A DNA stretch of 64,000 bases. Origin: Fictibacillus nanhaiensis. GTDB taxonomy: Bacteria > Bacillota > Bacilli > Bacillales > Fictibacillaceae. The translations under genes were made by a program, and so were the position numbers. This document shows positions 1 through 8,962 of the stretch, piece by piece; the first letter of the stretch is position 1; each line of letters starts with the position of its first letter. The notes beneath the pieces were generated by a model. It saw nothing but the letters and a program-made list of their open reading frames with translations. It was not told where the DNA came from and made no database searches. The stretch covers positions 186,001 to 250,000 of the forward strand of contig NZ_JAMBOD010000003.1 in assembly GCF_023715445.1 (NCBI RefSeq). The letters are read 5' to 3'.

Positions 1-739
1 TCAACTTTTCTTTTATTTCATCCTTCGATGTTACAGGTTTCGCTGTAACGTTTGCGATTACAGGTGTTTTTGCATCATGTATCGTGATTTTGGATAAGAC
101 ATCTGCAAATTTTTCCGCAGCCGGCTTCATCAGTGCTGAATGAAAGGGCCCGCTTACTTGCAGCGGTATTACCTTAGCCCCCTCTTCTTTCGCTTGACCG
201 CTCGCCTTTTCTACACCTTCAACTGTGCCAGAAATAACAATTTGCCCCGGACAGTTCAAGTTTGCTACCTGTACACTGTCTCCAGATTCGCTTACTTCAG
301 CTGTGATTGCTTCTAGGCGTTCTTGATCGAATCCGATTACAGCTGCCATTGTTCCTACGCCTGCCGGAACTGCTTCTTCCATTAGTAGTCCGCGGTTTCG
401 AACGGCATAAACAGCATCTTCAAATGAAATACTTTCTGCTGCAACTAGGGCTGAATATTCACCAAGGCTATGTCCGGCTGTAAAATCCGGAGATATCCCA
501 TGTTTCTTAAAAATTTCAAGGACAGCTGTAGAAACAGTCAATAATGCCGGCTGTGTATTTTCAGTTTTTTTCAAGACTTCTTCTGGTCCTTCGAAGATTA
601 TTGTTGAAAGATCAAAGTTTAGTTTTTCATCTGCTTTTTCAAAAATTTCTTTCGCGTGAGGTTCTTGTTCAGCTAGCTGTTTTCCCATTCCAGTGAATTG
701 AGAACCTTGTCCAGGAAAAAGAAAGGCGATTTTACCCAT
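1..739 (-). CDS. fabD: malonyl-CoA:ACP transacylase, 3' end beyond window
   Basis: FabD moves malonyl groups from CoA to acyl carrier protein, feeding type II fatty-acid synthesis in the cytosol. The 246 visible residues begin MGKIAFLFPGQGSQ (GQGSQ, residues 10-14) and carry the nucleophile-elbow motif GHSLGEY (89-95, Ser91). A PFHSALM segment near residue 198 supplies the catalytic His. The family is about 315 residues, so roughly 70 C-terminal residues lie outside the left edge. The ATG at 739 follows a GGAGG ribosome site and lies 3 bases after the plsX stop, so it is co-transcribed with fapR and plsX and should share FapR control. The reading frame is intact as far as it is visible. Confidence 0.95.
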   Translation of the reverse strand, partial: MGKIAFLFPGQGSQFTGMGKQLAEQEPHAKEIFEKADEKLNFDLSTIIFEGPEEVLKKTENTQPALLTVSTAVLEIFKKHGISPDFTAGHSLGEYSALVAAESISFEDAVYAVRNRGLLMEEAVPAGVGTMAAVIGFDQERLEAITAEVSESGDSVQVANLNCPGQIVISGTVEGVEKASGQAKEEGAKVIPLQVSGPFHSALMKPAAEKFADVLSKITIHDAKTPVIANVTAKPVTSKDEIKEKL

Positions 740-742
740 GAT

Positions 743-1741
743 TTATTCCTCCTTTTGACCTTCAGGTTGTAAGTGGCTCAGAATAGTATTTACAACATCT
801 TTATCTACCATGTCTTTTGTTTGTCTGATAGCATTCAGGACAGCATTCGCATTGGACGAACCATGCGCTTTAATGACTGGTGCTGCAAGGCCAAACAAGC
901 CAGCACCGCCATATTCTGTATAATCGAGTTTACCTTTTATACCTCTCAGCTTTGGCTTTAATACACCAGCTGCGATCTTGCTCATTAAGCTTGATGTAAG
1001 TGTGTCTTTTATCATTGAGAACATGCTCATTGCAGTACCTTCGATTGACTTTAGTACAAGGTTTCCTGCAAAACCGTCGCATACTACGACATCTGCTGCT
1101 CCGCTCAAGAGATCTCTGGATTCTACATTTCCTACAAAATTAATATCGGCTTCTTCTAAAAGCGGAAATGCCGCTTTTGTTAAGGCATTGCCTTTTTCGT
1201 TTTCTGTACCGACATTTAAAAGTCCCACACGCGGTTCTGCGATTCCTCTGACTTGCTGGCAATAAACCGAACCCATTAATGCGTATTGCAAAAGGTGCTC
1301 CGGCTTCGCATCCATGTTTGCTCCAACATCTAAAAATAAAAATCCTCTTCCATCCAATGTAGGAAGTGTGGGTGCCAGCGCAGGTCTTTCAATCCCTTTA
1401 ATCCGACCAACATAAAAAAGACCGCTTGCCATCAGTGCTCCTGTATTACCCGCAGAAATATACGCATCTGCGTTTCCGGATTTCACTTCATTAGCTGCCA
1501 AGACCATTGAAGCATTCTTTTTCCGGCGTACTGCACGAACAGGTTCCTCGGCTGTTTCAATTACTTCAGTCGTATGGATAATTTTGAAAGAATGATTGCT
1601 TGGTAAATTTTCATTAATCTTATCTTGATCTCCCACCAAAGTGATGGAAAGGTCAGGATATTGTTCAACAGCCAGCAATGCACCTTTTACGATTTCCTTT
1701 GGTGCATTGTCACCGCCCATTGCATCTATTGCGATAATCAT
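743..1741 (-). CDS. plsX: phosphate acyltransferase PlsX
   Basis: PlsX makes acyl-phosphate from acyl-ACP and phosphate, the first step of phosphatidic acid synthesis in the PlsX/PlsY route; it is a peripheral membrane enzyme. The 332-residue length matches the family. The protein opens with the typical [14 protein letters not shown] and contains the [15 protein letters not shown] and VCDGFAGNL blocks expected of PlsX. It sits between fapR (6-base gap) and fabD (3-base gap), the conserved Bacillus lipid operon order fapR-plsX-fabD. No truncation or odd codon use is seen. The assignment rests on whole-length family resemblance and context. Confidence 0.97.
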   Translation of the reverse strand: MIIAIDAMGGDNAPKEIVKGALLAVEQYPDLSITLVGDQDKINENLPSNHSFKIIHTTEVIETAEEPVRAVRRKKNASMVLAANEVKSGNADAYISAGNTGALMASGLFYVGRIKGIERPALAPTLPTLDGRGFLFLDVGANMDAKPEHLLQYALMGSVYCQQVRGIAEPRVGLLNVGTENEKGNALTKAAFPLLEEADINFVGNVESRDLLSGAADVVVCDGFAGNLVLKSIEGTAMSMFSMIKDTLTSSLMSKIAAGVLKPKLRGIKGKLDYTEYGGAGLFGLAAPVIKAHGSSNANAVLNAIRQTKDMVDKDVVNTILSHLQPEGQKEE

Positions 1742-1747
1742 GCTGAT

Positions 1748-2320
1748 TTAACTTCCTTCCTTTGAATCTTGTTTGGATCGGAACATTATAAATTCGCCAT
1801 TAAAAACAAGTTCTTTTTCTACAAAGCTATTAACTTCTACACTTGTCCGCTCAGTGCCCTTTTCAGTAACTTTGGCTTTTGCAACAATTCTTTCTCCAAC
1901 CTTTACCGGGCGGGAGAACCGAATGTTCGCTCTGGCAGTTAATGCGAGTTCATCATTTATAATCGCAACAGCTAAAGAGTTTGCCTGTGCAAAAACATGA
2001 TGGCCTCTGGCTATTTTATTGCGTGAAAATACATGCTCTTCTTTTATATCAAGTATAGAAATAGCTGACTCATCTAACTGCAGGTCAATAATTTCACCAA
2101 TGACTTCTTCAAGAGGCAGCGCCTTAACATCATCCAGCTTGGTTTCAGCTACTGACTTAATTCTTTCTCGTAATTCAGGTATAGAAAGTTCTAGCCTGTC
2201 GAGACGAATTGTCTGAACACTGACACCGAATTTTTCTGCAAGTTCTTCGTCTGTAATGAAAGGTGTCTGATTAATTGTTTCTTTCAGCAGCTCTTGCCGC
2301 TCCCGTTTTGTTTTTTTCAT
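1748..2320 (-). CDS. fapR: transcription factor FapR, malonyl-CoA-responsive lipid repressor
   Basis: FapR represses fatty-acid and phospholipid genes and is released by malonyl-CoA. The chosen ATG at 2320 gives 190 residues (family about 188) starting MKKTKRERQ and follows an AAGGAAAG ribosome site. A longer frame from 2380 lacks a ribosome site and adds a non-conserved leader. Residues about 8-45 form a DeoR-like helix-turn-helix ([19 protein letters not shown]). The C-terminal half is a hot-dog fold effector domain, with [16 protein letters not shown] and a beta-rich [14 protein letters not shown] section. Its own promoter carries a FapR-type operator (2445-2463), so autoregulation is expected. 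Confidence 0.96.
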   Translation of the reverse strand: MKKTKRERQELLKETINQTPFITDEELAEKFGVSVQTIRLDRLELSIPELRERIKSVAETKLDDVKALPLEEVIGEIIDLQLDESAISILDIKEEHVFSRNKIARGHHVFAQANSLAVAIINDELALTARANIRFSRPVKVGERIVAKAKVTEKGTERTSVEVNSFVEKELVFNGEFIMFRSKQDSKEGS

Positions 2321-2398
2321 AAATACTTTCCTTCTTCCATTCAAAAGGTCCCATTTATGAGAAAGGTAGTCTTTCTGCAAATGAAGGGCGTTAGAAAA

Positions 2399-2427
2399 GC
2401 AGGTGCCTATTAAAAAGGCGTACCTGC
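2399..2427 (-). other. stem-loop in the fapR leader
   Basis: A hairpin with the arms GCAGGT and ACCTGC, extended by a GCC/GGC pairing, lies between the FapR operator and the fapR start and is followed by TTTTCT on the minus strand. It could end read-through from recG or act as a weak attenuator inside the fapR leader; the sequence does not decide. Confidence 0.5.
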
Positions 2428-2444
2428 TAAGTTGACTTTCTGCT

Positions 2445-2495
2445 ATTAAGAGCTGGTACTAATAGTAGTATATAGTATCAATACTCTTCTTTCAA
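2445..2495 (-). promoter_or_regulatory. fapR promoter with FapR operator
   Basis: Read on the minus strand, TTGAAA (2490-2495) and TATACT (2467-2472) are separated by exactly 17 bases, a good sigma-A promoter placed just after the recG stop. Immediately downstream, over the expected start site, lies the imperfect palindrome ATTAGTACCAGCTCTTAAT (2445-2463). It closely matches the FapR operator recalled from B. subtilis (TTAGTACC with an inverted TAAT half). The position implies autorepression of fapR-plsX-fabD that is relieved when malonyl-CoA rises. Confidence 0.8.
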
Positions 2496-2498
2496 GGA

Positions 2499-4541
2499 CT
2501 AATCAAGTCTTTCTTTATCTAGCACGCCGTTGTTTGCAAGGGTTTCTCTTATGAGAGAGTATGCATCGTCATGCCAGAATTCATCTGAATTCACAAGTTT
2601 AGCTGCATCATTCCTTGCTGTCTCTAAGATCCTATAATCATGCACTAGATCTGCTACTTTAAAAGCTGGAAGGCCGCTCTGTTTGTTGCCAAAGAAATCT
2701 CCTGGACCGCGGAGTTCCAAATCTTTTTCGGAGAGTTCAAAACCGTTTGTCGTTTCAGTCATAATCCTCATCCGTTCTTGGCCTTCTTCGGTTTTGGGAT
2801 CTGCAATGAGGACACAATAGGACTGCTCACTTCCACGGCCAACTCTTCCTCTTAACTGATGCAGCTGTGATAATCCGAACCGCTCAGCATCATAGATTAC
2901 CATGATTGTAGCGTTCGGAACATTAACTCCTACTTCAACTACAGTCGTAGAAACAAGAATCTGGCATTGATTAGCTGCAAATCTTCTCATCACTTCATCT
3001 TTTTCTGAAGGGTGGAGCCTGCCGTGCATCAATCCAACTTCATACTCATGAAAATATTGTGTTAGTTGGGCATGTACATCAATTGCATTCTGTACATCAA
3101 CTTTTTCGGATTCTTCAATAAGAGGACAGATTACGTATGCTTGTCTCCCGCTAACGATCTCTTTTTTAATAAAATCAAGAACACGTTCTAGCATCCCGTG
3201 TTTTGCCCAATGTGTAATAATAGGTTTCCTTCCTGCTGGCATCACATCTATCGTAGATACATCCATATCTCCAAAAGCTGAAATAGCAAGTGTCCGCGGT
3301 ATCGGAGTGGCCGTCATGAAGAGCACATCCGGCTTTTCTCCTTTTTCCCTTAAGATTCTTCTCTGGTTTACACCAAAACGGTGCTGTTCATCTGTTATAA
3401 CCAGACCAAGATTCTTAAAACCCACTTCATCCTGAATCAAAGCATGTGTTCCCACTATGATCTGAATTTCGCCTTGACTTAAAAGACTTAATGTTTCTTT
3501 TCGAAGCTTTCCTTTTACAGAGCTTGTTAATAAAGCAACGGTTATGCCAAACGGCTTAAACAGTTCTTTCAAAGACTGAAAATGCTGCTCAGCAAGAATT
3601 TCAGTAGGGACCATTAATGCTCCCTGTCTGTTTGCCGTTACTGCAGCGTACAATGCAATTGCAGCAACGACGGTCTTCCCAGAGCCAACATCACCTTGCA
3701 GGAGTCTGTTCATGCGGCTCGTTCCGGAAAGATCTATTAGGATCTCCTCTACTACCCGCTGTTGAGCTTCTGTAAGCTGAAAAGGAAGTGACTTTATAAA
3801 TGCCTCTACTTTTTTCCTGTTATACAAGAGAGAGGCACCTTCGGATTGCTGTCTATTCCACTTTCTGAAGATCTGCATCTTAAACTGAAAAAATAAGAGC
3901 TCTTCATAAGCAAGCCTTCTTCTGCCCGCTTTTAATGCTTGAAAGTTCTCCGGGAAATGCATCATTTTTAATGCAGCTTCTTTTCCGGGCAAACGATATG
4001 CTTCACGCATTTTTTGCGGCAGGGGGTCTGAGATTTGACCCGTATATTGTTTAAAAGCCTGGCTTATGATCTTGCGCATCGTTTTTCCATGAAGTGTTCC
4101 CTTTACCGAATAAACTGGCTCTATTTTTCTGTCTTCTGAAAATGTTCCAAAATGAACATCACTAACAGTTAATGTCATTTTATTCCGGTCCCATTTCCCT
4201 GTTATGGTTAAGGTTTGACCAAGGGAGATTTGGCTCTTTAAAAATGGACGGTTGAAGATAACAGCAGTTATTAAATACTTGCCTATCAGCATCCGAAAGG
4301 AGAGTCGTGATTTTTTTCTCGGAAAATAACGTAAAGAAGGCTCAGAATGAACCTTCCCTTCGATGGTAGCTTTTTCGTCATGTGCAATCTCGGATAGATC
4401 TTTGATCTGATAATCTTCGTATCGATAAGGCAAGTACTCCAGTAAATCTTGTACGTTTAGAATGCCCATACTCGCTAATTCTTCTGCTTTTTTTTCACCG
4501 ATTCCCTGAACGGCAGTTATTGGTTCTGTAAGCATAATCAC
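2499..4541 (-). CDS. recG: ATP-dependent DNA helicase RecG
   Basis: RecG is a superfamily 2 helicase that drives fork regression and Holliday junction branch migration on the chromosome. The 680 residues match the family. An N-terminal wedge/OB region precedes Walker A GDVGSGKTVVAA (around residue 284), the DEQH-box ITDEQHRFG, motif III MTATPIPRTLA, and motif VI QLRGRVGRG, followed by the RecG C-terminal block with ELRGPGDFFG. The frame opens at a GTG (4541) overlapping the sdaAA stop as GTGA. An ATG two codons later (4535) is an equally possible start, and neither has a strong ribosome site, suggesting translational coupling to sdaAA. Confidence 0.97.
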   Translation of the reverse strand: MIMLTEPITAVQGIGEKKAEELASMGILNVQDLLEYLPYRYEDYQIKDLSEIAHDEKATIEGKVHSEPSLRYFPRKKSRLSFRMLIGKYLITAVIFNRPFLKSQISLGQTLTITGKWDRNKMTLTVSDVHFGTFSEDRKIEPVYSVKGTLHGKTMRKIISQAFKQYTGQISDPLPQKMREAYRLPGKEAALKMMHFPENFQALKAGRRRLAYEELLFFQFKMQIFRKWNRQQSEGASLLYNRKKVEAFIKSLPFQLTEAQQRVVEEILIDLSGTSRMNRLLQGDVGSGKTVVAAIALYAAVTANRQGALMVPTEILAEQHFQSLKELFKPFGITVALLTSSVKGKLRKETLSLLSQGEIQIIVGTHALIQDEVGFKNLGLVITDEQHRFGVNQRRILREKGEKPDVLFMTATPIPRTLAISAFGDMDVSTIDVMPAGRKPIITHWAKHGMLERVLDFIKKEIVSGRQAYVICPLIEESEKVDVQNAIDVHAQLTQYFHEYEVGLMHGRLHPSEKDEVMRRFAANQCQILVSTTVVEVGVNVPNATIMVIYDAERFGLSQLHQLRGRVGRGSEQSYCVLIADPKTEEGQERMRIMTETTNGFELSEKDLELRGPGDFFGNKQSGLPAFKVADLVHDYRILETARNDAAKLVNSDEFWHDDAYSLIRETLANNGVLDKERLD

Positions 4542-5425
4542 TTCTGATTTAACGGTATGCCAAATATTTTTGCCTCGAGCTCTCTTCCAGTTGGAGTGGC
4601 AGCTAGACCGCCCTGAGCCGTTTCCCGAAGAGCAGAAGGCATAGACTGACCGATTTTATACATGGCATCTATTACTTCGTCACAAGGGATTCTGCTTACG
4701 ATCCCAGCAAGTGCCATGTCTGCCGCAACAATGGCATTGCTTGCACCCATCGCGTTTCTTTTTACACATGGAACCTCTACAAGACCTGCTACTGGGTCAC
4801 ATACTAAACCAAGCATGTTCTTTAACGCTATGGCCATTGCCTCAGCAGCCTGAGAAGGTGTTCCTCCTGCTAATTCAACGATAGCAGCAGCCGCCATACC
4901 CGTTGCTGAGCCAACCTCTGCCTGACAGCCGCCAGCAGCACCAGAGATAGAAGCATTATTTGCTACAACGAAACCGAACGCACCTGCTGTAAACAAATAT
5001 TCAATCATCTGTTCACGTGTTGGATTCAGTTTTTCTTTTAATGCAAACAGTGTTCCCGGTACCACTCCGGCAGAACCGGCTGTTGGGGTCGCACAGATTG
5101 TACCCATTGCCGCATTAACTTCATTGGTCGCCATAGCTTTACTAACGGCATCCAGCATTAGATCACCTGACAGAGATTTGCCAGACTTAATATAGTTCTG
5201 CAGAAGCTTTCCATCTCCGCCTGTCAGACCAGAATGAGATTTAACGTCCTCAGTAATCCCGCGTAATACGGCTTCTTCCATAACGGTTAAATTACGATCC
5301 ATGAATGAAGTTACTTCTTCTCTTGAACGTCCTGTCACTTCCATTTCTTGTTCAATCATTATATCCGCAATTTTACATTGCTTTGATACAGCTAATTCTA
5401 TTAATTCAGCTACATTACGAAACAT
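4538..5425 (-). CDS. sdaAA: L-serine dehydratase, alpha subunit
   Basis: This is the catalytic, iron-sulfur half of the two-subunit L-serine deaminase, converting serine to pyruvate and ammonia. The 295 residues include the family's glycine-rich core (CATPTAGSAGVVPGTL, residues about 110-125) and the cysteines that hold the 4Fe-4S cluster, visible as GGCQAEVG, LVCDPVAGLVEVPC and the earlier CATP. The beta subunit gene precedes it by 14 bases and recG overlaps its stop by 4 bases, an order also known from B. subtilis. Length is as expected and no key residue appears missing. Confidence 0.96.
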   Translation of the reverse strand: MFRNVAELIELAVSKQCKIADIMIEQEMEVTGRSREEVTSFMDRNLTVMEEAVLRGITEDVKSHSGLTGGDGKLLQNYIKSGKSLSGDLMLDAVSKAMATNEVNAAMGTICATPTAGSAGVVPGTLFALKEKLNPTREQMIEYLFTAGAFGFVVANNASISGAAGGCQAEVGSATGMAAAAIVELAGGTPSQAAEAMAIALKNMLGLVCDPVAGLVEVPCVKRNAMGASNAIVAADMALAGIVSRIPCDEVIDAMYKIGQSMPSALRETAQGGLAATPTGRELEAKIFGIPLNQK

Positions 5426-5439
5426 CCGTTCCTCACCTC

Positions 5440-6102
5440 TTAATCATGTATCTTTACGACTTGCTGAACGATAGGAAGAGAATTTAATTCATTAATGATT
5501 TTTTCATCTGCATTTTGATCGATTTCAATAACCATTAATGCTTCTTTTCCCTTTTCCTTCCGAGAAACTTCCATATGTCCGATATTTATTTCATGTTTTG
5601 CCAGTATGTTGGCAACTCCTGCTATAGCACCATATTTATCATTGTGAACGATCAGAAGCGCAGGATGGTTCCCTGAGAGTCTTAGGCTGAATCCGTTCAG
5701 TTCCGTAATCTCGATTTTCCCTCCGCCAATGGAGATCCCCACAACTTCAATTTGCCCTTTGCTATCCCCAATTATAACGCGTGCCGTATTTGGATGATCA
5801 GTAACGGCATCTTCTTCGGTCATGGATACTTCGATCCCTTCCTGCTTCGCTATTGTAAGCGCATCCACAATCCGGGTATCAAATGTATCATAATCTAATA
5901 TGCCGCCCACTATGGCAACATCAGTACCATGGCCGCGGTACGTTTTCGCGAATGAACCATAAAAAGAAATCTTTGCATATTCGGGTTTTCTTCCGAATAA
6001 GTGCCTTGCTACTCTTCCGATTCTTGCAGCACCAGCTGTATGTGAGCTTGATGGTCCAATCATAATAGGACCGATAATATCAAAAACACTTTTATATTTC
6101 AT
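5440..6102 (-). CDS. sdaAB: L-serine dehydratase, beta subunit
   Basis: This is the regulatory half of the iron-sulfur L-serine deaminase. The protein (220 residues) starts MKYKSVFDIIGPIMIGPSSS, with the SSHTAGAARIGR motif of the ASB domain, and ends in an ACT-type ligand-binding domain (residues about 148-220) that includes HNDKYGAIAGVANILAKHEI. The ATG follows an AAGGAGAT ribosome site. It opens the sdaAB-sdaAA-recG unit just after a terminator that closes the fakA transcript, although no clear promoter could be located in the short gap. Confidence 0.95.
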   Translation of the reverse strand: MKYKSVFDIIGPIMIGPSSSHTAGAARIGRVARHLFGRKPEYAKISFYGSFAKTYRGHGTDVAIVGGILDYDTFDTRIVDALTIAKQEGIEVSMTEEDAVTDHPNTARVIIGDSKGQIEVVGISIGGGKIEITELNGFSLRLSGNHPALLIVHNDKYGAIAGVANILAKHEINIGHMEVSRKEKGKEALMVIEIDQNADEKIINELNSLPIVQQVVKIHD

Positions 6103-6139
6103 GATGATCTCCTTCGATTGCGTTTTCTCCCAATAAAAT

Positions 6140-6189
6140 AAGTATTCCCTCTTAACTCTATCACACTTTAAGTTTAAGAGAGAATACTT
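6140..6189 (-). terminator. terminator of the yloU-fakA unit
   Basis: Long inverted repeat with arms at 6140-6155 and 6174-6189 (AAGTATTC...TTAA against its complement, one mismatch). On the minus strand it is followed by a U-rich tract (TATTTTATT). It lies between fakA and sdaAB. Confidence 0.75.
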
Positions 6190-6196
6190 TTAATTT

Positions 6197-7873
6197 TTAC
6201 TCAACCGATAGAATGAATGAGTAGATCGGCTGTTTTCCATTATGGATTTCAGCTTCTGCATCAGGAAATTTTTCTTCGATGAAATCAGCAAGTTCCTGTG
6301 CCTCATCTTCAGAAGAGTCTTCCCCATAAATAATGGTTACGATCTCAGAATCTTCATCCATCATTTTTGCTAAGAGTTCTTTAGTCACTTCTTGTTTATC
6401 TGCTTTAGAAGTGATGATTTTCCCCTCTGAAATTCCCATAAAATCACCTTTTGCAATCTCAACGCCATCGATGGACGTATCTCTGACAGCATAGGTTACT
6501 TGTCCGGATTTTACCGAGGAGATTGCTTCGTTCATCTTCTTTTCGTTTTCCTTCATATCTGCTGAAGGATTAAACGCGAGGATGGATGCAATTCCTTGAG
6601 GAACTGTTTTTGTCCGAATGATCACTACTTCCTCATCAACAACACTTGCAGCTTGTTCAGATGCCATAATGATGTTGCTGTTGTTCGGAAGAATGAAAAT
6701 CTTCTCTGCGTTAACTTCAGAAATAGCGCGTACAATATCTTCCGTACTTGGGTTCATCGTTTGTCCGCCCTGGATAACAGATGCTCCCATTGAAGAAAAC
6801 ATTTCTTCAATCCCATCACCCATTGCTACAGTAACAATTCCATATTCTTTCTTCTTTTCTGCAGGTGCTTGAGAATACGAAGGAATTACTTCATTTTCGC
6901 TTTCTAAAATGGCTGAATGCTGTTCACGCATATTCTCAATCTTAATATTGATTAAACTTCCATAACGGTGAGCCAGTGTCAGCATATTTCCAGGCTGTTC
7001 CGTGTGTATATGAACCTTTACCACATCATCATCGGCAACTACTAAAAGTGAATCACCATGCTGACTTAACTCGTTTCGGAAGCTGATTTCATCAAAAGGA
7101 TTGGTTTTGATTTTATTCTCTTCAAATTTCACCATGAATTCTGTGCAATATCCAAAATGAATATCTTCCGTTTTCATATGAACCTGTGCTTTGTGATGTT
7201 CTGCGTTGACAAGTTCGCCCATTGAAGGAGCATTCGCAGAAACCTTTGGAAGCTCTTTCCCTTCTAAAACGGCTAAAAATCCTTCATATACAGTGACAAG
7301 ACCTTGTCCGCCAGAGTCAACTACGCCTACTTCTTTTAATACTGGAAGAAGATCTGGAGTGCGCTTTAAGGAAGCTTTTGATTCTTTAACAAGTTCTTTC
7401 ATAATATATAGTACGTCATCAGACTTTTTAGCTTCTTTTACAGCTTTCTTAGCAGCATCTTTAGCAACTGTTAAGATTGTACCTTCTACTGGTTTCATTA
7501 CAGCCTTATAAGCTGTTTCTACACCTTTATCGAACGCATTTGCAAATTCGGCTGCCGTAATGGATTCTTTTCCTTCAACTGCTTTAGAGAACCCTCTAAA
7601 GAGCTGAGATAAGATTACCCCAGAGTTTCCTCTAGCTCCCATTAACAAACCTTTTGCGAATGCATTCGCAACTGCCCCAATCTGACTAGATGTGTTCTTC
7701 TGTACTTCTTTGGCACCAGATGTAATCGTTAAGTTCATGTTTGTTCCCGTATCACCATCCGGCACAGGAAATACATTAAGTGCATCGACCATTGCTGCAT
7801 TTCTCGATAAGTTTGAAGCACCCTCGAGCACCATTTTTGCAAACTTTTTTCCGTCTAATACTTTTAAAGACAC
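6197..7873 (-). CDS. fakA: fatty acid kinase FakA-like protein (DhaL domain plus DegV-like C-terminus, YloV)
   Basis: FakA phosphorylates exogenous fatty acids held by a FakB protein, feeding PlsX/PlsY; this role is known from Staphylococcus and inferred here. The 558 residues show an N-terminal DhaL ATP-binding domain (residues about 10-200) with the metal-binding FPVPDGDTGTNMNLT and the GARGNSGVILSQL loop, a DSGGQG stretch, then the conserved C-terminal FakA domain with ILPNNSNIIMASEQAA. The start is GTG at 7873, 6 bases after AGGAGG. It directly follows the Asp23-family gene yloU, the standard Firmicute pairing. Lipid genes plsX and fabD lie 5 kb away. Confidence 0.93.
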   Translation of the reverse strand: MSLKVLDGKKFAKMVLEGASNLSRNAAMVDALNVFPVPDGDTGTNMNLTITSGAKEVQKNTSSQIGAVANAFAKGLLMGARGNSGVILSQLFRGFSKAVEGKESITAAEFANAFDKGVETAYKAVMKPVEGTILTVAKDAAKKAVKEAKKSDDVLYIMKELVKESKASLKRTPDLLPVLKEVGVVDSGGQGLVTVYEGFLAVLEGKELPKVSANAPSMGELVNAEHHKAQVHMKTEDIHFGYCTEFMVKFEENKIKTNPFDEISFRNELSQHGDSLLVVADDDVVKVHIHTEQPGNMLTLAHRYGSLINIKIENMREQHSAILESENEVIPSYSQAPAEKKKEYGIVTVAMGDGIEEMFSSMGASVIQGGQTMNPSTEDIVRAISEVNAEKIFILPNNSNIIMASEQAASVVDEEVVIIRTKTVPQGIASILAFNPSADMKENEKKMNEAISSVKSGQVTYAVRDTSIDGVEIAKGDFMGISEGKIITSKADKQEVTKELLAKMMDEDSEIVTIIYGEDSSEDEAQELADFIEEKFPDAEAEIHNGKQPIYSFILSVE

Positions 7874-7888
7874 AAAACTTCCTCCTAA

Positions 7889-8251
7889 CTAAGGGGTTGT
7901 CACCCTGACACCCTGAACATAGATATTGACAGAGTCAACTGCTAATCCAAGCATTTGATCCAGGGTATATTTCACTTTGTTCTGAACATTATGAGCCACT
8001 TCAGAAATCTTTGTTCCGTAGCTTACAATGATATACATATCAATATGTACTTCATCTTCCTCTTGTCGGACAACGATCCCTCGGGAGAAATTTTCACGTC
8101 CTAAAAGTTCAGTTAATCCATCCTTCAATTGCTTTCTTGATGCCATGCCAACAATTCCGTAACAATCGATTGCAGCACCGCCAGCGATCGTTGCAATCAC
8201 TTCATTAGAAATATCAATTTGACCATAGGTTGTTTTCATTTCAATGGACAT
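7889..8251 (-). CDS. yloU: Asp23/Gls24 family envelope stress protein YloU
   Basis: This is a small alkaline-shock (Asp23/Gls24) family protein of 120 residues, usually membrane-associated through partners and paired with fakA. The chosen ATG at 8251 (MSIEMKTTYGQIDIS) follows AAGGGGG at good spacing; an upstream in-frame ATG at 8287 adds a non-conserved leader. Family marks include EVIATIAGGAAIDCYGIVGM near the N-terminus and the VDMYIIVSYGTKISEVAHNV-like beta/alpha segment (here IDMYIIVSYG). The precise biochemical role in Bacillus is unknown. It is divergent from rpmB. Confidence 0.92.
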   Translation of the reverse strand: MSIEMKTTYGQIDISNEVIATIAGGAAIDCYGIVGMASRKQLKDGLTELLGRENFSRGIVVRQEEDEVHIDMYIIVSYGTKISEVAHNVQNKVKYTLDQMLGLAVDSVNIYVQGVRVTTP

Positions 8252-8328
8252 GCTTATATCCCCCTTTAAATTGTAAATGGCTAACAAATATTTTACTATA
8301 CATTAAGTTTTTTTGAAAGGACTACTAC

Positions 8329-8357
8329 ATTTCACACTATGTAAATAGTAATGTCAA
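8329..8357 (-). promoter_or_regulatory. probable sigma-A promoter for yloU-fakA
   Basis: Minus strand TTGACA (8352-8357), 17-base spacer, then TGAAAT (8329-8334). The -35 is perfect and the -10 matches at four of six positions. Confidence 0.55.
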
Positions 8358-8388
8358 GGAAATTTACTTGAAAACCTAAATGAATATG

Positions 8389-8417
8389 TTGCAATGGAAA
8401 GAGAGTCATGCTAATAT
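8389..8417 (+). promoter_or_regulatory. sigma-A promoter for rpmB
   Basis: TTGCAA (8389-8394), 17-base spacer, TAATAT (8412-8417), placed 67 bases before the rpmB start, which has a strong AAAGGAGG ribosome site. Confidence 0.65.
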
Positions 8418-8484
8418 TATTTAGTATTTAACATACGATTGAATTGATGCAAAGCTTTTTTGCTGTAAAGGAGGTTCACCTACT

Positions 8485-8673
8485 ATGGCTCGTAAATGTT
8501 TTATTACCGGAAAAGGACCTAAAACTGGAAACAAGCGTTCTCACGCTATGAACAAATCAAAGAAAAGCTGGGGAGCTAATGTCCAAAAGGTTCGCATTCT
8601 TGTGGACGGAAAGCCTAAGCGCGTATACGTATCTGCTCGTGCACTTAAATCAGGTAAAGTAGAACGCGTTTAA
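8485..8673 (+). CDS. rpmB: 50S ribosomal protein L28
   Basis: L28 is a structural protein of the large ribosomal subunit. The 62 residues match the family length. It begins [20 protein letters not shown] and contains the conserved [16 protein letters not shown] stretch. Only one N-terminal cysteine (Cys5) is present and no CxxC pair is seen, so this is the zinc-free (C-) form. It is the only plus-strand gene in the left third of the window, has its own promoter and a strong AAAGGAGG site, and is followed at once by an intrinsic terminator. Confidence 0.98.
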   Translation: MARKCFITGKGPKTGNKRSHAMNKSKKSWGANVQKVRILVDGKPKRVYVSARALKSGKVERV

Positions 8674-8674
8674 T

Positions 8675-8708
8675 AAAAAAATGGCAGCACTCGCTGCTGT
8701 TTTTTTTG
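8675..8708 (+). terminator. rpmB intrinsic terminator
   Basis: Stem GCAGC (8684-8688) / GCTGC (8693-8697) inside an A-run/T-run frame, followed by eight T residues. Confidence 0.85.
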
Positions 8709-8734
8709 TTTTCAAGATGAATAGAAATATTGAG

Positions 8735-8770
8735 GCTGACCCGAAAAGTACGTTTTTGGGTCAGCTTTTT
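8735..8770 (+). terminator. second terminator-like hairpin after rpmB
   Basis: Perfect 8-bp arms GCTGACCC (8735-8742) and GGGTCAGC (8758-8765), then TTTTT. It is a back-up terminator, or a copy of a mobile hairpin, about 30 bases after the first. Confidence 0.65.
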
Positions 8771-8851
8771 CATTTTAACTAGTTTATTTATAAGATAATT
8801 ATCGCTCCAGCAATCTAAAGTTTTATTGAATGCAGATGTATTTGTCGAAAA

Positions 8852-8962
8852 GCCTATAAATATGATTTTACGGCCTGGAAATTTTTATTAGGCCTATAAA
8901 ATTTATTTACAGCCTACAAAGTATAAATTAGGGCCTAGTAATTTAAATTACGGCCTAGAACT
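8852..8962. repeat. degenerate 20-bp tandem repeat array 1
   Basis: Six units start with GCCT at 8852, 8873, 8892, 8912, 8933 and 8953 (spacings 21, 19, 20, 20-21, 20). The rough consensus is GCCTAtAAAttTtaATTAcg. Because the period is not a multiple of three and varies, it is not a coding repeat. The array lies between the rpmB terminators and the spoVM terminator, so it is probably untranscribed. Confidence 0.8.
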
